This document shows, piece by piece, positions 50,987-61,518 of a stretch of 64,000 bases of DNA. This DNA comes from Gammaproteobacteria bacterium (lineage in GTDB: Bacteria; Gemmatimonadota; Gemmatimonadetes; Longimicrobiales; Gaopeijiaceae), in the NCBI GenBank assembly GCA_028821195.1, contig JAPPHB010000015.1:62001-126000 (forward strand). Reading direction: 5' to 3'. Numbering within the stretch: position 1 is the stretch's first letter; every line of letters starts with the position of its first letter. The notes below the pieces were generated by a model. That model had not been told where the DNA came from, made no database searches, and saw nothing but the letters and a program-made list of their open reading frames with translations. The position numbers and the translations under genes are program-made.

Positions 50987-52537
50987 ATGAGTACGCGCGA
51001 GCAACTGGACCGCCTGCGGCGCCTGCGCCGGGAAGCGGAACGGGGCGGAGGGGAAGAGCGCCTGGCGGCGCAGCACGCGCGCGGCAAGCTATCGGCCCGC
51101 GAGCGTCTCGATCTGCTTCTGGACCCCGGGAGCTTCGTGGAGCTCGACCGCTTCGTCACCCATCGCGCGACCGGGTTCGGGCTGGAGGAGCGCAAGGTTC
51201 TCGGGGACGGGGTGGTCACCGGACACGGGCGCATCGACGGACGCCTGGTCTACGTCTTCTCCCAGGATTTCACCGTCTTCGGGGGCTCGCTGTCGGAAGC
51301 CCATGCCGAAAAGATCGTGAAGGTGCAGGACCTGGCGCTGAAGACCGGAGCACCGGTCGTGGGCCTGAACGACTCCGGGGGCGCGCGCATCCAGGAGGGG
51401 GTGGTTTCGCTGGGGGGCTACGCGGACATCTTCCTGCGCAACACCCTGGCCTCGGGCGTGATTCCGCAGATCAGCGTCATCATGGGGCCCTGCGCGGGCG
51501 GGGCCGTGTATTCCCCCGCCATCACGGACTTCGTCTACATGGTGCGCGGTACCAGCTTCATGTTCGTGACCGGGCCGGAGGTGGTGCGCACGGTGACCCA
51601 CGAGGACGTGGACATGGAGAGCCTGGGCGGCGCCGGCACCCACGCGTCGACTTCGGGGGTGGCGCATTTCGTGGGCGAATCCGAACCCGACACCCTTGCC
51701 TCAGTGCGCGAGCTCTTCCGCTACATCCCGCAAAACAACACCGAACCCGCCCCGCGCCGGCCGACGGAAGACCCCGTGGATCGTGGGGACGAGGCGCTTT
51801 TGGATGTCGTGCCGTCCAACCCCAACAAGCCGTACGACATGCAGGATGTCATCGGGCGCGTTGTGGACGACGGCGTGTTCTACGAGGTGCACGCCCTCTT
51901 CGCCCCCAACCTCATCACCGGCTTCGCCCATCTGGGAGGCCACGCGGTGGGGGTGGTGGCCAATCAGCCGGCGGTGCTGGCGGGGGTGCTGGACATCGAT
52001 TCGTCGGACAAGGGGGCGCGCTTCGTGCGCTTCTGCGACGCCTTCAACATCCCGCTGGTGGTGTTCGAGGACGTGCCGGGGTTCCTTCCGGGCGTGGGCC
52101 AGGAGCATGGGGGCATCATCCGCCACGGCGCCAAGCTGCTGTACGCCTTCGCCGAGGCCACCGTCCCCCGGGTCACCGTCATCACGCGCAAGGCGTACGG
52201 GGGCGCCTACGACGTGATGAACTCACGGCACATCCGTGGAGACCTGAGCCTCGCGTGGCCCAGCGCGGAGATCGCGGTGATGGGGCCCAAGGGTGCGGTC
52301 GAGATCCTCTTCCGCAAGGAGATCGCGAGGGCCGACGACCCGGAGGCCGCTCTCGAGGCGCGGATGGAGGAGTACCGCGAGCGGTTCGCGCATCCCTACA
52401 TCGCCGCGGCTCGCGGGTACGTCGACGACGTCATCGATCCGCGCGAGACCCGCGCCCGGCTGGCCGGCGCCCTCGACATCCTCGAGAACAAGCGCGACGC
52501 CAACCCGTCCAGGAAACACGGCAACATTCCGCTCTGA
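50987..52537 (+). CDS. pccB: Acyl-CoA carboxylase carboxyltransferase subunit (propionyl-CoA carboxylase beta-like)
   Basis: 516 residues from ATG 50987; an upstream ATG at 50933 adds 18 poor residues. The crotonase-like carboxyltransferase halves are both present: [54 protein letters not shown] and [13 protein letters not shown]. It transfers CO2 from carboxybiotin to acyl-CoA. The neighbouring biotin carboxylase, carrier protein and methylmalonyl-CoA mutase make propionyl-CoA the likely substrate. The C-terminus (RKHGNIPL) is the usual one for this subunit. Confidence 0.92.
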   Translation: MSTREQLDRLRRLRREAERGGGEERLAAQHARGKLSARERLDLLLDPGSFVELDRFVTHRATGFGLEERKVLGDGVVTGHGRIDGRLVYVFSQDFTVFGGSLSEAHAEKIVKVQDLALKTGAPVVGLNDSGGARIQEGVVSLGGYADIFLRNTLASGVIPQISVIMGPCAGGAVYSPAITDFVYMVRGTSFMFVTGPEVVRTVTHEDVDMESLGGAGTHASTSGVAHFVGESEPDTLASVRELFRYIPQNNTEPAPRRPTEDPVDRGDEALLDVVPSNPNKPYDMQDVIGRVVDDGVFYEVHALFAPNLITGFAHLGGHAVGVVANQPAVLAGVLDIDSSDKGARFVRFCDAFNIPLVVFEDVPGFLPGVGQEHGGIIRHGAKLLYAFAEATVPRVTVITRKAYGGAYDVMNSRHIRGDLSLAWPSAEIAVMGPKGAVEILFRKEIARADDPEAALEARMEEYRERFAHPYIAAARGYVDDVIDPRETRARLAGALDILENKRDANPSRKHGNIPL

Positions 52538-52720
52538 GGAGGCAGCAGCCCGTGGACGAACTCCCCCCGGCATTCGAGCGGCGATGCATCCGCGCTGGAT
52601 CGCTTCGCTCTGCGTTGCTTTTCGGACCAAGAGCGCTGCTATTGGCCCTTCAAAGCGCCTTGCCAGCCCGGCGCCTCGCCGCTCTCGGTGCTCGCGCGGA
52701 TTCATCCACGGACTGCTAGG
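52538..52720. other. Spacer between carboxylase subunits
   Basis: 183 bases without a convincing gene separate the two carboxylase genes, unlike the tight spacing elsewhere in this operon. GGAGG (52538-52542) followed by GTG 52553 could start a short peptide but has no protein-like content. Confidence 0.4.
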
Positions 52721-54226
52721 GTGTTCGAATCGGTTCTGATCGCCAACCGGGGCGAGATCGCGCTGCGCATCGTGCGCGCCTGCCGGGAGCTGGGCGTGAG
52801 GAGCATCGCGGTGTATTCGGCGGCGGACCGGGGCGCGCCCCACGTGCTTGCGGCCGACGAGGCCTACGAAATCGGGCCCGCGCCCTCCGCCGAGAGCTAC
52901 CTTCGCATCGATCGCCTGCTCGACGTCGCGGCGCGCTCGGGGGCCCGGGCGGTGCACCCGGGATACGGCTTCCTGTCGGAGCGGGCGGTGTTCGCGCGCG
53001 CCGTACGGGACGCCGGGCTGGTGTTCATCGGCCCGAAGCCCCGCACCATCGGCGCGATGGGCGACAAGGTGCGCGCGCGCAGGCTGATGCGGGAGGCGGG
53101 CACGCCGGTGATCCCGGGTTCCCCAGGACCGATTTGCGATGCGGACGAGGCCCGCCGGCAGGCCCGCGAGATCGGCTTTCCGGTGCTCCTGAAGGCGGCG
53201 GCCGGGGGCGGCGGCAAGGGGATGCGCGTGGTTGAGGACCCGGACGGGCTCGAGCGCGCGCTGGCGGCGGCGGGGCGCGAGGCACAGGCGGCCTTCGGCG
53301 ATCCGGCGGTCTACCTGGAGCGATACCTGGACGCGCCCCGGCACATCGAGGTGCAGGTGCTTGGCGACGAGCACGGCAACCTGGTCCATCTGGGCGAGCG
53401 CGAGTGCTCCATCCAGCGGCGGCACCAGAAGCTGGTGGAGGAGTCGCCCTCTCCGGTGGGCACGCCCGGGCTGAGGGCGCGCATGGGCGAGGCGGCGGTG
53501 CGGGCCGCTCGCGCGGTCGACTACGTCGGCGCGGGCACGGTGGAGTTCCTGTACCTCGACGGCGACTTCCATTTCCTCGAGATGAACACCCGCCTGCAGG
53601 TCGAGCATCCGGTGACCGAACTGGTGACCGGCATCGACCTGGTCGAGTGGCAGCTGCGGGTGGCGGCCGGGGAGGCGCTCTCCTTCACGCAGGAGGATGT
53701 GCGCCTGGAGGGCCACGCCATCGAGTGTCGCATCACCAGCGAGGACCCCTTCCAGGGCTTCCTGCCCGCCACCGGGCGGGTGGAGGTGCTCGAGGTTCCG
53801 GCGGGCGCGGGGGTGCGCTGGGACGGCGGCATTCGCGCCGGGTTCGAGATCGGCCGCCACTACGACCCGCTGCTGGGCAAGCTGGTCGCCTGGGGACCCG
53901 ACCGCGACTCGGCGGTGCGGCGCATGGCGCGCGCGCTCGAGGAACTGACCATCGTGGGAGTACCCACCGGTGTGCTCTTTCACCAGCGGGTCATGCGGCA
54001 TGCCGCCTTCCGGCGGGGCGACTTGAGCATCCGCTTCATCGAGGACCACCCCGAGCTAACGGCCGGCGACGTCGATGCCGGCGAGCTGGCGGTGGTCGCG
54101 ATGGCCGCGGCGCTGTTTGCGGACAGGGAGCGCGGCCGGGACCCGGCCCGGAGAGCGCATGTGGACGGGCGTCCCGCTTTCTCGGCCTGGCGCAGAGCGG
54201 GCGCGAAGTGGGCGGTGCTGCCGTGA
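52721..54226 (+). CDS. pccA: Biotin carboxylase subunit of acyl-CoA carboxylase
   Basis: 501 residues from GTG 52721 (FESVLIANRGEIALRIVRAC), with GTG 52688 as an alternative. The ATP-grasp domain shows KAAAGGGGKGMRVV, ERECSIQRRHQKLVEE and FLEMNTRLQVEHPVTE, with the biotin carboxylase C-terminal domain after it. It carboxylates biotin on the carrier with ATP and bicarbonate. In many bacteria the carrier domain is fused to this subunit; here it is a separate gene overlapping by four bases (GTGA). Confidence 0.93.
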   Translation: MFESVLIANRGEIALRIVRACRELGVRSIAVYSAADRGAPHVLAADEAYEIGPAPSAESYLRIDRLLDVAARSGARAVHPGYGFLSERAVFARAVRDAGLVFIGPKPRTIGAMGDKVRARRLMREAGTPVIPGSPGPICDADEARRQAREIGFPVLLKAAAGGGGKGMRVVEDPDGLERALAAAGREAQAAFGDPAVYLERYLDAPRHIEVQVLGDEHGNLVHLGERECSIQRRHQKLVEESPSPVGTPGLRARMGEAAVRAARAVDYVGAGTVEFLYLDGDFHFLEMNTRLQVEHPVTELVTGIDLVEWQLRVAAGEALSFTQEDVRLEGHAIECRITSEDPFQGFLPATGRVEVLEVPAGAGVRWDGGIRAGFEIGRHYDPLLGKLVAWGPDRDSAVRRMARALEELTIVGVPTGVLFHQRVMRHAAFRRGDLSIRFIEDHPELTAGDVDAGELAVVAMAAALFADRERGRDPARRAHVDGRPAFSAWRRAGAKWAVLP

Positions 54227-54834
54227 GCGGGGCGGGGGGCGCGGATCCGACGAAGTCCGTGCGCTTCCATGTTGCCGTCGAGGGATGCGTCCTGCCGGTG
54301 CAGGTGGACGGCGACACCGTGCGGCTGGAAGGTGCCGGCGACGAGGCGCGAGTGCTCGAAGGAGGGTGTGGCTGGTCGCTCATACTGTCGATGGACGACC
54401 GCCCCCACCGCGTATTCGGCGTACGGATCGCCGAAACCAGTTGGGAGATCCATCACCGCGGCCGCACCTTCCGGGTCGAGGTAGCGGATGAGCGGCGCTG
54501 GCGCATGCGCCGGGCGCGGAGCGACGGGATGTCCGCCGCCGCCGGCCTCGAACCCGTGCGCGCACCCATGCCTGGGCTCGTGCTGCGGGTCGACGTCGAG
54601 GAAGGTCAGAAGGTCGCGGAGGGCCAGGGATTGCTGATCGTGGAAGCCATGAAGATGGAAAACGAGTTGCACGCACGCGCCGCGGGACGGGTTCGCCGCG
54701 TCCACGTCGCAGCCGGGGAATCCGTCAGGCGCGGCGACGTCCTGGTCGAGTTCGAGCAGGACGGAGGCCAAAATGGCGCCGGGGACGGCCGGGATCGCTC
54801 GCCGGGCGACTCAGGCGGCGAGACGGCGCCATGA
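54223..54834 (+). CDS. Biotin carboxyl carrier subunit
   Basis: 203 residues from GTG 54223, overlapping the biotin carboxylase stop. The C-terminal biotinyl domain contains [11 protein letters not shown], whose lysine carries biotin, flanked by [18 protein letters not shown]. The N-terminal 100 residues are beta-rich and resemble the BT (bridging) domain of propionyl-CoA carboxylase alpha subunits, so this gene is probably the split-off C-terminal half of a PccA-type protein. It ends in a hydrophilic tail ([20 protein letters not shown]). The mutase start overlaps its stop (ATGA). Confidence 0.88.
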   Translation: MSGAGGADPTKSVRFHVAVEGCVLPVQVDGDTVRLEGAGDEARVLEGGCGWSLILSMDDRPHRVFGVRIAETSWEIHHRGRTFRVEVADERRWRMRRARSDGMSAAAGLEPVRAPMPGLVLRVDVEEGQKVAEGQGLLIVEAMKMENELHARAAGRVRRVHVAAGESVRRGDVLVEFEQDGGQNGAGDGRDRSPGDSGGETAP

Positions 54835-56402
54835 GCGACGATCCGCGACTGGCTACGGACAGTGGCATCCCGGTCGAACGGGTGTACGGCCGCGATTCAT
54901 CGGACCCTGCGTCCCGCGACGATCCCGGCCAGCCGGGGGAGTTTCCCTTCACGCGCGGCATCCACCGCACCATGTACCGGGGCCGTCCCTGGACCATGCG
55001 CCAGTACGCCGGCTTCGGCACGGCGGCCGAGACCAACCGGCGCTACCGCTACCTGCTCGAGAGCGGCACCACCGGGCTCTCGGTCGCCTTCGACCTCCCC
55101 ACGCAGATGGGCTACGACTCGGACCACCCCATGGCCGCCGGCGAGGTCGGGCGGGTCGGGGTGGCGATCGATTCCATCGAGGACATGCGCCTTCTCTTCG
55201 AGGGGATTCCGCTGGAGGACGTCTCCACCTCCATGACCATAAACTCGACCGCGGCCATCCTGCTCGCGCTCTACGTCGCGCTGGCCGACGAGCGGGGAGT
55301 GCCGCGCGCGCAGCTGGCCGGGACGGTGCAGAACGACATCCTCAAGGAGTACATTGCCCGGGGCACCTACATCTATCCGGCGGAGCCCTCGCTCCGCCTG
55401 GTGTCGGATGTCATCGCCTTCTGTTCGCGCGAGCTGCCCAGGTGGAATCCGGTGTCGATCTCGGGCTACCACATACGCGAGGCCGGCTCGACCGCGCCCC
55501 AGGAGGTCGCCTTCACCTTCGCCAACGGGCTCGAGTACGTGCGCCGTGCGCTCGGATCCGGAGTCGCGCTCGAAGACTTCGCGCCGCGCCTTTCGTTCTT
55601 TTTTGCCGCGCACAGCGATCTGCTCGAAGAGGTGGCCAAGTTCCGCGCCGCCCGCCGGCTGTGGGCGCGGCTGATGCGCGAGCAGTTCGCGGCCTCCCAC
55701 CAGAGCGCGCGGCTGCGCTTCCACACCCAGACGGGTGGATCGACGCTGACCGCCCAGCAGCCCCTCAACAACGTCACCCGCACCACCCTGCAGGCGCTCG
55801 CGGCGGTGCTGGGGGGTACGCAGTCGCTGCACACCAACGGATACGACGAGGCGCTCGCGCTCCCCACCGAGGAGTCCGCCCGCATCGCCCTGCGCGCGCA
55901 ACAGATTCTTTTGCGCGAGAGCGGGGTGGCCCGCACGGTCGATCCTCTGGGGGGTAGCTATTTCGTTGAAGCGCTTACCGATACGATCGAGTCGCGGGCG
56001 CGCGCTCACCTGGGGCGCATCGCCGCCATGGGCGGGGCCGCGCAATCCCTCGACTACATGCGCGACCACATCCACCGGTCGGCGTACCGCACCCAGCTCG
56101 CGGTCGAGTCGGGCGAGAAGGTCGTGGTCGGGGTAAACCGCCACGTCGAAGAGGGCGCGGACCCGCCCCGTCGCGGCCCCGACTACCGGGCGCTCGAGGC
56201 CGGGCAGCGCGCCAGGCTGGAGGAGCTGCGCGCCCGCCGTGATGGCCGCACAGCCGCCCGTGCCCTCGACCAGGTGCGGGAGGCGGCGCGCACGGACGCC
56301 AACCTGGTGCTGCCCATGGTGGCCGCCGTGCGCGCCCGCGCGACCCTGGGCGAGATCAGCGAAGTCCTCGCGCGCGAATGGGGGAGGTACGCAGGGCAGT
56401 AG
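54831..56402 (+). CDS. Methylmalonyl-CoA mutase catalytic (TIM-barrel) subunit without B12 domain
   Basis: 523 residues from ATG 54831. The substrate-binding barrel is evident: [61 protein letters not shown], and [20 protein letters not shown]. It stops before the C-terminal cobalamin domain (no DxHxxG), as in split mutases where a small B12-binding protein is separate; none is in this window. Propionyl-type carboxylase genes are coupled to it, so methylmalonyl-CoA to succinyl-CoA is the likely reaction; isobutyryl-CoA-type mutases have the same layout. Confidence 0.92.
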   Translation: MSDDPRLATDSGIPVERVYGRDSSDPASRDDPGQPGEFPFTRGIHRTMYRGRPWTMRQYAGFGTAAETNRRYRYLLESGTTGLSVAFDLPTQMGYDSDHPMAAGEVGRVGVAIDSIEDMRLLFEGIPLEDVSTSMTINSTAAILLALYVALADERGVPRAQLAGTVQNDILKEYIARGTYIYPAEPSLRLVSDVIAFCSRELPRWNPVSISGYHIREAGSTAPQEVAFTFANGLEYVRRALGSGVALEDFAPRLSFFFAAHSDLLEEVAKFRAARRLWARLMREQFAASHQSARLRFHTQTGGSTLTAQQPLNNVTRTTLQALAAVLGGTQSLHTNGYDEALALPTEESARIALRAQQILLRESGVARTVDPLGGSYFVEALTDTIESRARAHLGRIAAMGGAAQSLDYMRDHIHRSAYRTQLAVESGEKVVVGVNRHVEEGADPPRRGPDYRALEAGQRARLEELRARRDGRTAARALDQVREAARTDANLVLPMVAAVRARATLGEISEVLAREWGRYAGQ

Positions 56403-56461
56403 GCGTCCTCCGCAAACACGATTACCTTGGCGGGTCGAACCAACCCCGCGATTCATCATCC

Positions 56462-56896
56462 ATGCCTACCTACGACTACCAGTGTAGCGGCTGCGGACAG
56501 GCCTTCGAGGTCTTCCAGAGAATGTCGGACGAGCCAGTCTCCAGCTGTCCCGACTGCGGCTCGGCTGCCCGGCGCAGGATCTCCGGCGGGGCCGGCTTCA
56601 TCTTCAAGGGCGAAGGCTTCTACATCACCGATCACCGCAGTCAGGATTACCGCGACAGGGCCGCGGCCGACGCGGGTAAAGAGCCTGCCGCGGCATCCGG
56701 CGCAGGGGCTGCCGGCGACGGTGCGGGCGAATCCCCGAAGAAGGGCGAAGCGAAGACGGCGGAAACGTCGTCCTCGGATTCGGGCAAGACGTCCTCGGGC
56801 GCCGGTCGGGCCGGTTCAGCATCGGGAGCCGATTCGGGCGGTTCGCGGTCCGCGAGCGGTGCGGGCAGTCGGGCCCAAGCGGGTTCGGAGCAATGA
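56462..56896 (+). CDS. FmdB-type zinc-ribbon protein
   Basis: 144 residues from ATG 56462 (MPTYDYQCSGCGQAFE). The zinc ribbon CSGCG with CPDCG and the following RRRISGGAGFIFKGEGFY are the family signature of the FmdB/CxxC-CxxC group. From about residue 65 the protein is a disordered Ala/Gly/Ser/Lys-rich tail. It is a putative regulator or scaffold, and its molecular role is not established. Its stop overlaps the argS start (ATGA). A longer open frame starting at 56378 is not preferred, because the family begins at MPTY. Confidence 0.88.
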   Translation: MPTYDYQCSGCGQAFEVFQRMSDEPVSSCPDCGSAARRRISGGAGFIFKGEGFYITDHRSQDYRDRAAADAGKEPAAASGAGAAGDGAGESPKKGEAKTAETSSSDSGKTSSGAGRAGSASGADSGGSRSASGAGSRAQAGSEQ

Positions 56897-58590
56897 GCCG
56901 GGGGGCGCTGCGCGACATCCTCGAGCAGGCGCTCGCCGGGATGGGAGTGACGGGACACGAAGTCCGGCTGGAGCGGCCGCGCGACCCGGACCACGGCGAC
57001 ATCGCTTCCTCGGTCGCGCTCACCCTCGCCTCCCGGCTCCGGCGGTCTCCGCGCGCGATCGCGGACGAGATCGCGGGGCGGCTCGAGCTGGACGGCACCG
57101 GGATCGCCTCGGTGGAGGTTGCCGGCCCGGGCTTCCTGAACTTCCGCCTCTCGGCCTCGCGGGTATCCTCGGTCGTCGTGGAGATTCTCCGCCGGGATGA
57201 GCTCTACGGGCGCTCCGGGGATGGGCGAGGAAGGGCCATCATGGTGGAGTTCGTCTCCGCCAACCCCACCGGCCCGCTGCACCTGGGCCATGGGCGCCAG
57301 GCCGCGCTCGGCGACACGCTGGCCAACCTGCTCGACTGGACCGGCTGGGCGGCGTACCGCGAGTACTATTACAACGACGCCGGGCGCCAGATCGAACGCT
57401 TGGCGGAGAGCGTCGCCTGCCGCTATCTGCGCCACATCGGCGTCCAGGCCGACTTCCCGGACGATGGATACCACGGGGCCTACGTCGTCGAGATCGCGGA
57501 GCAGCTCGCCCAAGCGGAGGGCGACCGCTGGGTGCGTGCCGAGCCCCGGGAACGGCACGCCGTCTGCCGGCGCTTCGCGGTGCGCGTGCTGCGCGAGGAG
57601 CAGGACCGCGATCTCGCCCACTTCGGCGTGCGCTTCGACCGCTACTTCCTCGAATCTTCGCTCTACACGGACGGGGCCGTCGACGCGACCATCGCGGCGC
57701 TGCGCGAGACCGGGCACGTGTACGATCGCGACGGCGCCATGTGGCTCACCACCACGGCCTTCGGCGACCAGAAGGACAGGGTGATGGTCAAGAGCGACGG
57801 CAGCCCCACCTACTTCCTCCCCGATGTCGCCTATCACATGAGCAAGTGGCGGCGCGGCTTCCACGAGGTCATCAACGTGCAGGGCTCGGACCATCACGGA
57901 ACCGTCGACCGGGTGCGCGCCGGACTGCAGGCGCTCGGCCGGCCGCCGGGATACCCCGAGTACCTCCTTCACCAGATGGTGACCGTCGAGCGCAGCGGGG
58001 TGGAGGTGAAGCTCTCCAAGCGCTCCGGGGGCTACACGACGCTGCGAGAGCTGGTCGAAGCCGTCGGCGCGGACGTGGTCCGCTACTTCTTCCTGATGCG
58101 CAAGCCGGAGGCGCACCTGGTCTTCGATCTGGACGCCGCCCTCGACCATTCCGACCGCAACCCGGTCTACAAGAGCAAGTACGCACACGCACGCATGTGC
58201 AGCATTTTTCGCAAGGCGGGGATGGATCCCGACTCCATGACACCGGACCAGCTCGCCCCCGAGGGTCTCGACCTGTCCCTGCTGGAGCATCCGCGCGAGC
58301 GCGAGCTGATGGGGCGGCTGGGCGAGTTCCCGGAGCTGGTGCGCCGGGCAGCGCGAGCGCGGGCGCCGCACCTGGTGTGCGAGTACCTGGAACACACCTC
58401 CGGCATGGTCAACTCGTGGTATCACGCCGGCAATCCGACCCGCAATCCCGACCTCGCGGTGCTGGCCGGGGACCCGGCGCTGAGGGCGGCGCGTCTCGCC
58501 CTCACCGGGGCCGTGCGTGTGGTGTTGCGCAACGCGCTCACCCTGGTGGGCGTACAGGCTCCGACCCGCATGGCGCGGCGCGTGAGCTGA
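56893..58590 (+). CDS. argS: Arginyl-tRNA synthetase
   Basis: 565 residues. The N-terminal Add-1 domain recognises the tRNA D-loop. The class I signature HLGHGRQ (in EFVSANPTGPLHLGHGRQAALGD) and the KLSKRSGGYTTLRELV segment are visible, then the DALR anticodon-binding domain at the C-terminus (NALTLVGVQAPTRMARRVS). It charges tRNA-Arg. It overlaps the FmdB-type gene by four bases. The size is normal. Confidence 0.96.
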   Translation: MSRGALRDILEQALAGMGVTGHEVRLERPRDPDHGDIASSVALTLASRLRRSPRAIADEIAGRLELDGTGIASVEVAGPGFLNFRLSASRVSSVVVEILRRDELYGRSGDGRGRAIMVEFVSANPTGPLHLGHGRQAALGDTLANLLDWTGWAAYREYYYNDAGRQIERLAESVACRYLRHIGVQADFPDDGYHGAYVVEIAEQLAQAEGDRWVRAEPRERHAVCRRFAVRVLREEQDRDLAHFGVRFDRYFLESSLYTDGAVDATIAALRETGHVYDRDGAMWLTTTAFGDQKDRVMVKSDGSPTYFLPDVAYHMSKWRRGFHEVINVQGSDHHGTVDRVRAGLQALGRPPGYPEYLLHQMVTVERSGVEVKLSKRSGGYTTLRELVEAVGADVVRYFFLMRKPEAHLVFDLDAALDHSDRNPVYKSKYAHARMCSIFRKAGMDPDSMTPDQLAPEGLDLSLLEHPRERELMGRLGEFPELVRRAARARAPHLVCEYLEHTSGMVNSWYHAGNPTRNPDLAVLAGDPALRAARLALTGAVRVVLRNALTLVGVQAPTRMARRVS

Positions 58591-58601
58591 GACGGCCGGG
58601 C

Positions 58602-59531
58602 ATGTCGACCCTGATTGTGGGAAGCATTGCGCTCGACACGGTCGAGACCCCCTTCGGGAGGGCCGAGGAGGTGCTCGGAGGGTCGGCTTCGTTCTTCGCG
58701 GCCGCGGCGAGCCTCTATCAGCCGGTCCAGGTGGTGGCGGTGGTCGGCGACGACTTCCCGCTGGCGGAACTGGACTTTCTGCAGGAGCGGGGCGTCGACT
58801 TCTCGGGGCTTCAAGTCGCGCGCGGGGAGAGCTTTCGCTGGGGAGGGACCTACAACGCCGACTTCAGCGCCCGAGAGACCACCTTCACGACCCTCGGCGT
58901 CTTCGCCGACTTCAGCCCGGCCATTCCCTCGTCCTTCCGCAAGGCGCGCATCGTTTCGCTGGGCAACATCCACCCGATTCTCCAGGGAGAGGTTCTCGAC
59001 CAGGTTGAGAAACCCGAGCTGGTGGTGTGTGACACCATGAACTACTGGATCGAGCGGGAGCGGGACGCGCTCATGTCGCTTCTCGAGCGCATCGATGTTC
59101 TGATGGTGAATGACACCGAGGTCCATCAGCTTTCCGGCATTGCCGATCCCGTGCGGGCCGCACGCTGGGTACGCGAACGCGGGCCCCGGCGGGTGATCGT
59201 AAAGGAGGGTGCGCGGGGCGCGCGGCTCTTCGACGGAGAGGCCGCTTTCCGGTGCCCCGCCTTTCCTGTGTCCCGGGTGGTGGACCCCACGGGAGCGGGC
59301 GATGCCTTTGCCGGGGGATTCGCGGGATATCTGGCGGGGGTGTCCCGCCGCAGCATGGATGCACTGCGCGAGGCGCTCGTACATGCCTCCGTCATGGGCT
59401 CCTTCGCGGTCGAGTCCTTCGCCCTCGACCGTCTTCGGAAGCTGGATGTCGGGGAGGTAGCCGAGCGGGCGCGCGTCCTCAGCGAGCAGGCTGCTTTCGA
59501 AACCTCGCCTAAAGGAGCGAGCCTTGCCTGA
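58602..59531 (+). CDS. PfkB-family carbohydrate kinase
   Basis: 309 residues from ATG 58602. LIVGSIALDTVETPFG starts the fold, GGSASFFAAAASLY follows, and DPTGAGDAFAGGFAGYLAG is the second PfkB signature with the catalytic aspartate. The family phosphorylates sugars, nucleosides or related alcohols; substrate is not clear. The 3' end overlaps the purM start by 8 bases, so it is coupled to a purine gene, which might point to a nucleoside substrate. That is a guess. Confidence 0.88.
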   Translation: MSTLIVGSIALDTVETPFGRAEEVLGGSASFFAAAASLYQPVQVVAVVGDDFPLAELDFLQERGVDFSGLQVARGESFRWGGTYNADFSARETTFTTLGVFADFSPAIPSSFRKARIVSLGNIHPILQGEVLDQVEKPELVVCDTMNYWIERERDALMSLLERIDVLMVNDTEVHQLSGIADPVRAARWVRERGPRRVIVKEGARGARLFDGEAAFRCPAFPVSRVVDPTGAGDAFAGGFAGYLAGVSRRSMDALREALVHASVMGSFAVESFALDRLRKLDVGEVAERARVLSEQAAFETSPKGASLA

Positions 59532-60561
59532 CGATTCCCCGAGACTGGACTACCGCGCGGCGGGCGTCGACCTGGACGCCGCGGACCGGGCGAAGAAGGC
59601 CATCAAGGCACTTGTCGCGAGTACCCACGACCGCCACACCCTCTCGGGGATGGGCTCGTTCGGGGGCATGTACGCGGTGCCTGGCGGAATGAACGCGCCG
59701 GTGCTGGTTTCGAGCGCGGACGGGGTGGGCACCAAGCTCAAGGTGGCGTTCCTCTCCGGCCGCCACGACACGGTGGGGGCGGATCTGGTCAACCACTGCG
59801 TCAACGACATCCTGGTCCAGGGCGCGCGGCCGCTCTTCTTCATGGACTACCTCGCCACCGGCGACATGGACGCCGGGGTGGTGGGCCAGGTGGTCTCCGG
59901 GGTCGCCCGTGCGTGCCGCGACAACGGCTGCGCTCTGCTGGGAGGCGAGACGGCGCAGATGCCCGACTTCTACGCCCCCGGCGAATACGACCTGGCCGGG
60001 TTCATCGTCGGCATCGCGGAGCGGGACGCGCTGCTCGATGGTTCGCGCACGCGGGCCGGGGATGCGCTGGTGGCACTGGCCTCAACGGGACTCCACACCA
60101 ACGGCTACACGCTGGCCCGCCGCATCGTCTTCGACGTCCTGGGGCTCGACGCCGACAGCCCGTTCCCCGATTCGGGGGGGACGGTCGCGGACACGCTGCT
60201 GGCGGTGCACCGGAGCTATCTGGCGTCTCTCACCCCGGAGCTCGAACGCGGCGCCGTTCGCGCGCTGGCGCACGTCACCGGCGGGGGCATCCCCGGCAAC
60301 CTGCCGCGTTCGCTCGGGGCCGGCCTGGGCGCGCGCATCGACACTGCCAGTTGGCAGCCTCCCCCCGTCTTTGGCGTGCTGGCCCGGGCGGGTGGCGTGG
60401 CGCCTGAGGAAATGTCCCGCGTCTTCAACATGGGCGTGGGCATGCTGGTGGTGGTCGCGCCTGTGGATGCCGACGGCCTCGTCTCCCGCCTGCGGGACCG
60501 GGGGGAGGAGGCTTGGATCGTTGGGGAAGTCGTCCGGGGTTCGGGAGTGGAGTTGGTGTGA
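59524..60561 (+). CDS. purM: Phosphoribosylformylglycinamidine cyclo-ligase (AIR synthase)
   Basis: 345 residues from TTG 59524, with AAAGGAG 7 bases upstream inside the kinase gene. Signatures include LVSSADGVGTKLKVAFLSGRHDTVGADLVNHCVNDILVQGA, GGETAQMPDFY, ALASTGLHTNGYTLAR and HVTGGGIPGNLPR. It closes the imidazole ring in purine synthesis. The size is normal. The next gene begins at GTG 60558 overlapping the stop. Confidence 0.96.
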   Translation: MPDDSPRLDYRAAGVDLDAADRAKKAIKALVASTHDRHTLSGMGSFGGMYAVPGGMNAPVLVSSADGVGTKLKVAFLSGRHDTVGADLVNHCVNDILVQGARPLFFMDYLATGDMDAGVVGQVVSGVARACRDNGCALLGGETAQMPDFYAPGEYDLAGFIVGIAERDALLDGSRTRAGDALVALASTGLHTNGYTLARRIVFDVLGLDADSPFPDSGGTVADTLLAVHRSYLASLTPELERGAVRALAHVTGGGIPGNLPRSLGAGLGARIDTASWQPPPVFGVLARAGGVAPEEMSRVFNMGVGMLVVVAPVDADGLVSRLRDRGEEAWIVGEVVRGSGVELV

Positions 60562-61505
60562 GGCCGGGCGCGGGGCTGATGCTCGCTCTCCTGAGCCTTG
60601 TTGCACCCGTGCGCGCGCAATCGGCCGCGGAACTCACCGCCCGCTGCAGCGACGCGTCCGGGGGAGCAAACTGGTGCGCCGCCGGAGCCGTGGGGTACCA
60701 GGCGGCCGCATCGGGCATCGGCCTGGCCGCGTCGGCGGGCAGCGACATCCCGGGGACTTCGAGTACCCTCGGATGGCGGCGTGGATTGGGTCCGCGCATG
60801 GCGCTGAGCGCCCGCTTCACGGGTGCCCGCATCCCGCTTCCCGACCTGGTTGAAGCCCTTGCCCTCGAGCTTCCGGAGCTCCGCGCCACCGTCTCCCATG
60901 CCTCGCTCGAGGGCGCGGTCGGGCTGTTCGACGGCTTCCGCTGGGCGCCGCAGTACGGAGGCTTTCTGTCGCTGGATCTTGTCGCTTCCGTCGGCGTACT
61001 CCGGCTTCCGCAGGCGCACGGCTTTGAGGGCGACGCCTACTCGGCCGGAGTCGGTGCCCGTCTCGGACTGCTCCGCGAGTCCTTCGACATTCCGGGTGTC
61101 TCGGTCTCCGTCGTGAGACGCTTCCTCGGAGATGTCCGGCTGGGGGCTGCGCGAGCGATCACCGTGCGACTCGAACCTGCGGCAACCTCCGTCCGCGCCC
61201 TGATCGGAAAGGAGTTTTCGGCCGCGGGCATCGTTGCCGGCGCGGGATGGGACCGGTACTCGGGAACCGTAACCATCGAGGGCCCCGAATCGGGCCGTCA
61301 GCCGCGCAGCGTGACGCTCGACGGCCCCGCATTCGATCGTCTGCTCCTGCACATGGGCGTCTCCCGCACCTGGCAGGTGCTTGTGGTGGCGGGCGAGATC
61401 GGTTGGGCCGCGGGGTTCGATGGCTTTTCGGATCCCTCGGTGCAACCCTTCGACCCGAGCGCCGGCAGCGTGTTCGGGTCCCTGAGCCTGCGGATTACCC
61501 GATAA
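60558..61505 (+). CDS. Outer-membrane beta-barrel-like protein, hypothetical
   Basis: 315 residues from GTG 60558 (in phase with a longer open frame from 60513). A signal peptide (GLMLALLSLVAPVRAQ) is followed by alternating hydrophobic strands rich in Gly/Ala (VGYQAAASGIGLAASAG, YGGFLSLDLVASVGVL, SAGVGARLGLL) and ends FGSLSLRITR, a C-terminal aromatic-poor beta-signal-like strand. It resembles small outer-membrane proteins encoded in this type of genome; the exact family is not recognised. It overlaps purM and precedes ribD by 13 bases. Confidence 0.65.
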   Translation: MRPGAGLMLALLSLVAPVRAQSAAELTARCSDASGGANWCAAGAVGYQAAASGIGLAASAGSDIPGTSSTLGWRRGLGPRMALSARFTGARIPLPDLVEALALELPELRATVSHASLEGAVGLFDGFRWAPQYGGFLSLDLVASVGVLRLPQAHGFEGDAYSAGVGARLGLLRESFDIPGVSVSVVRRFLGDVRLGAARAITVRLEPAATSVRALIGKEFSAAGIVAGAGWDRYSGTVTIEGPESGRQPRSVTLDGPAFDRLLLHMGVSRTWQVLVVAGEIGWAAGFDGFSDPSVQPFDPSAGSVFGSLSLRITR

Positions 61506-61518
61506 CGGAGATGGGCGA

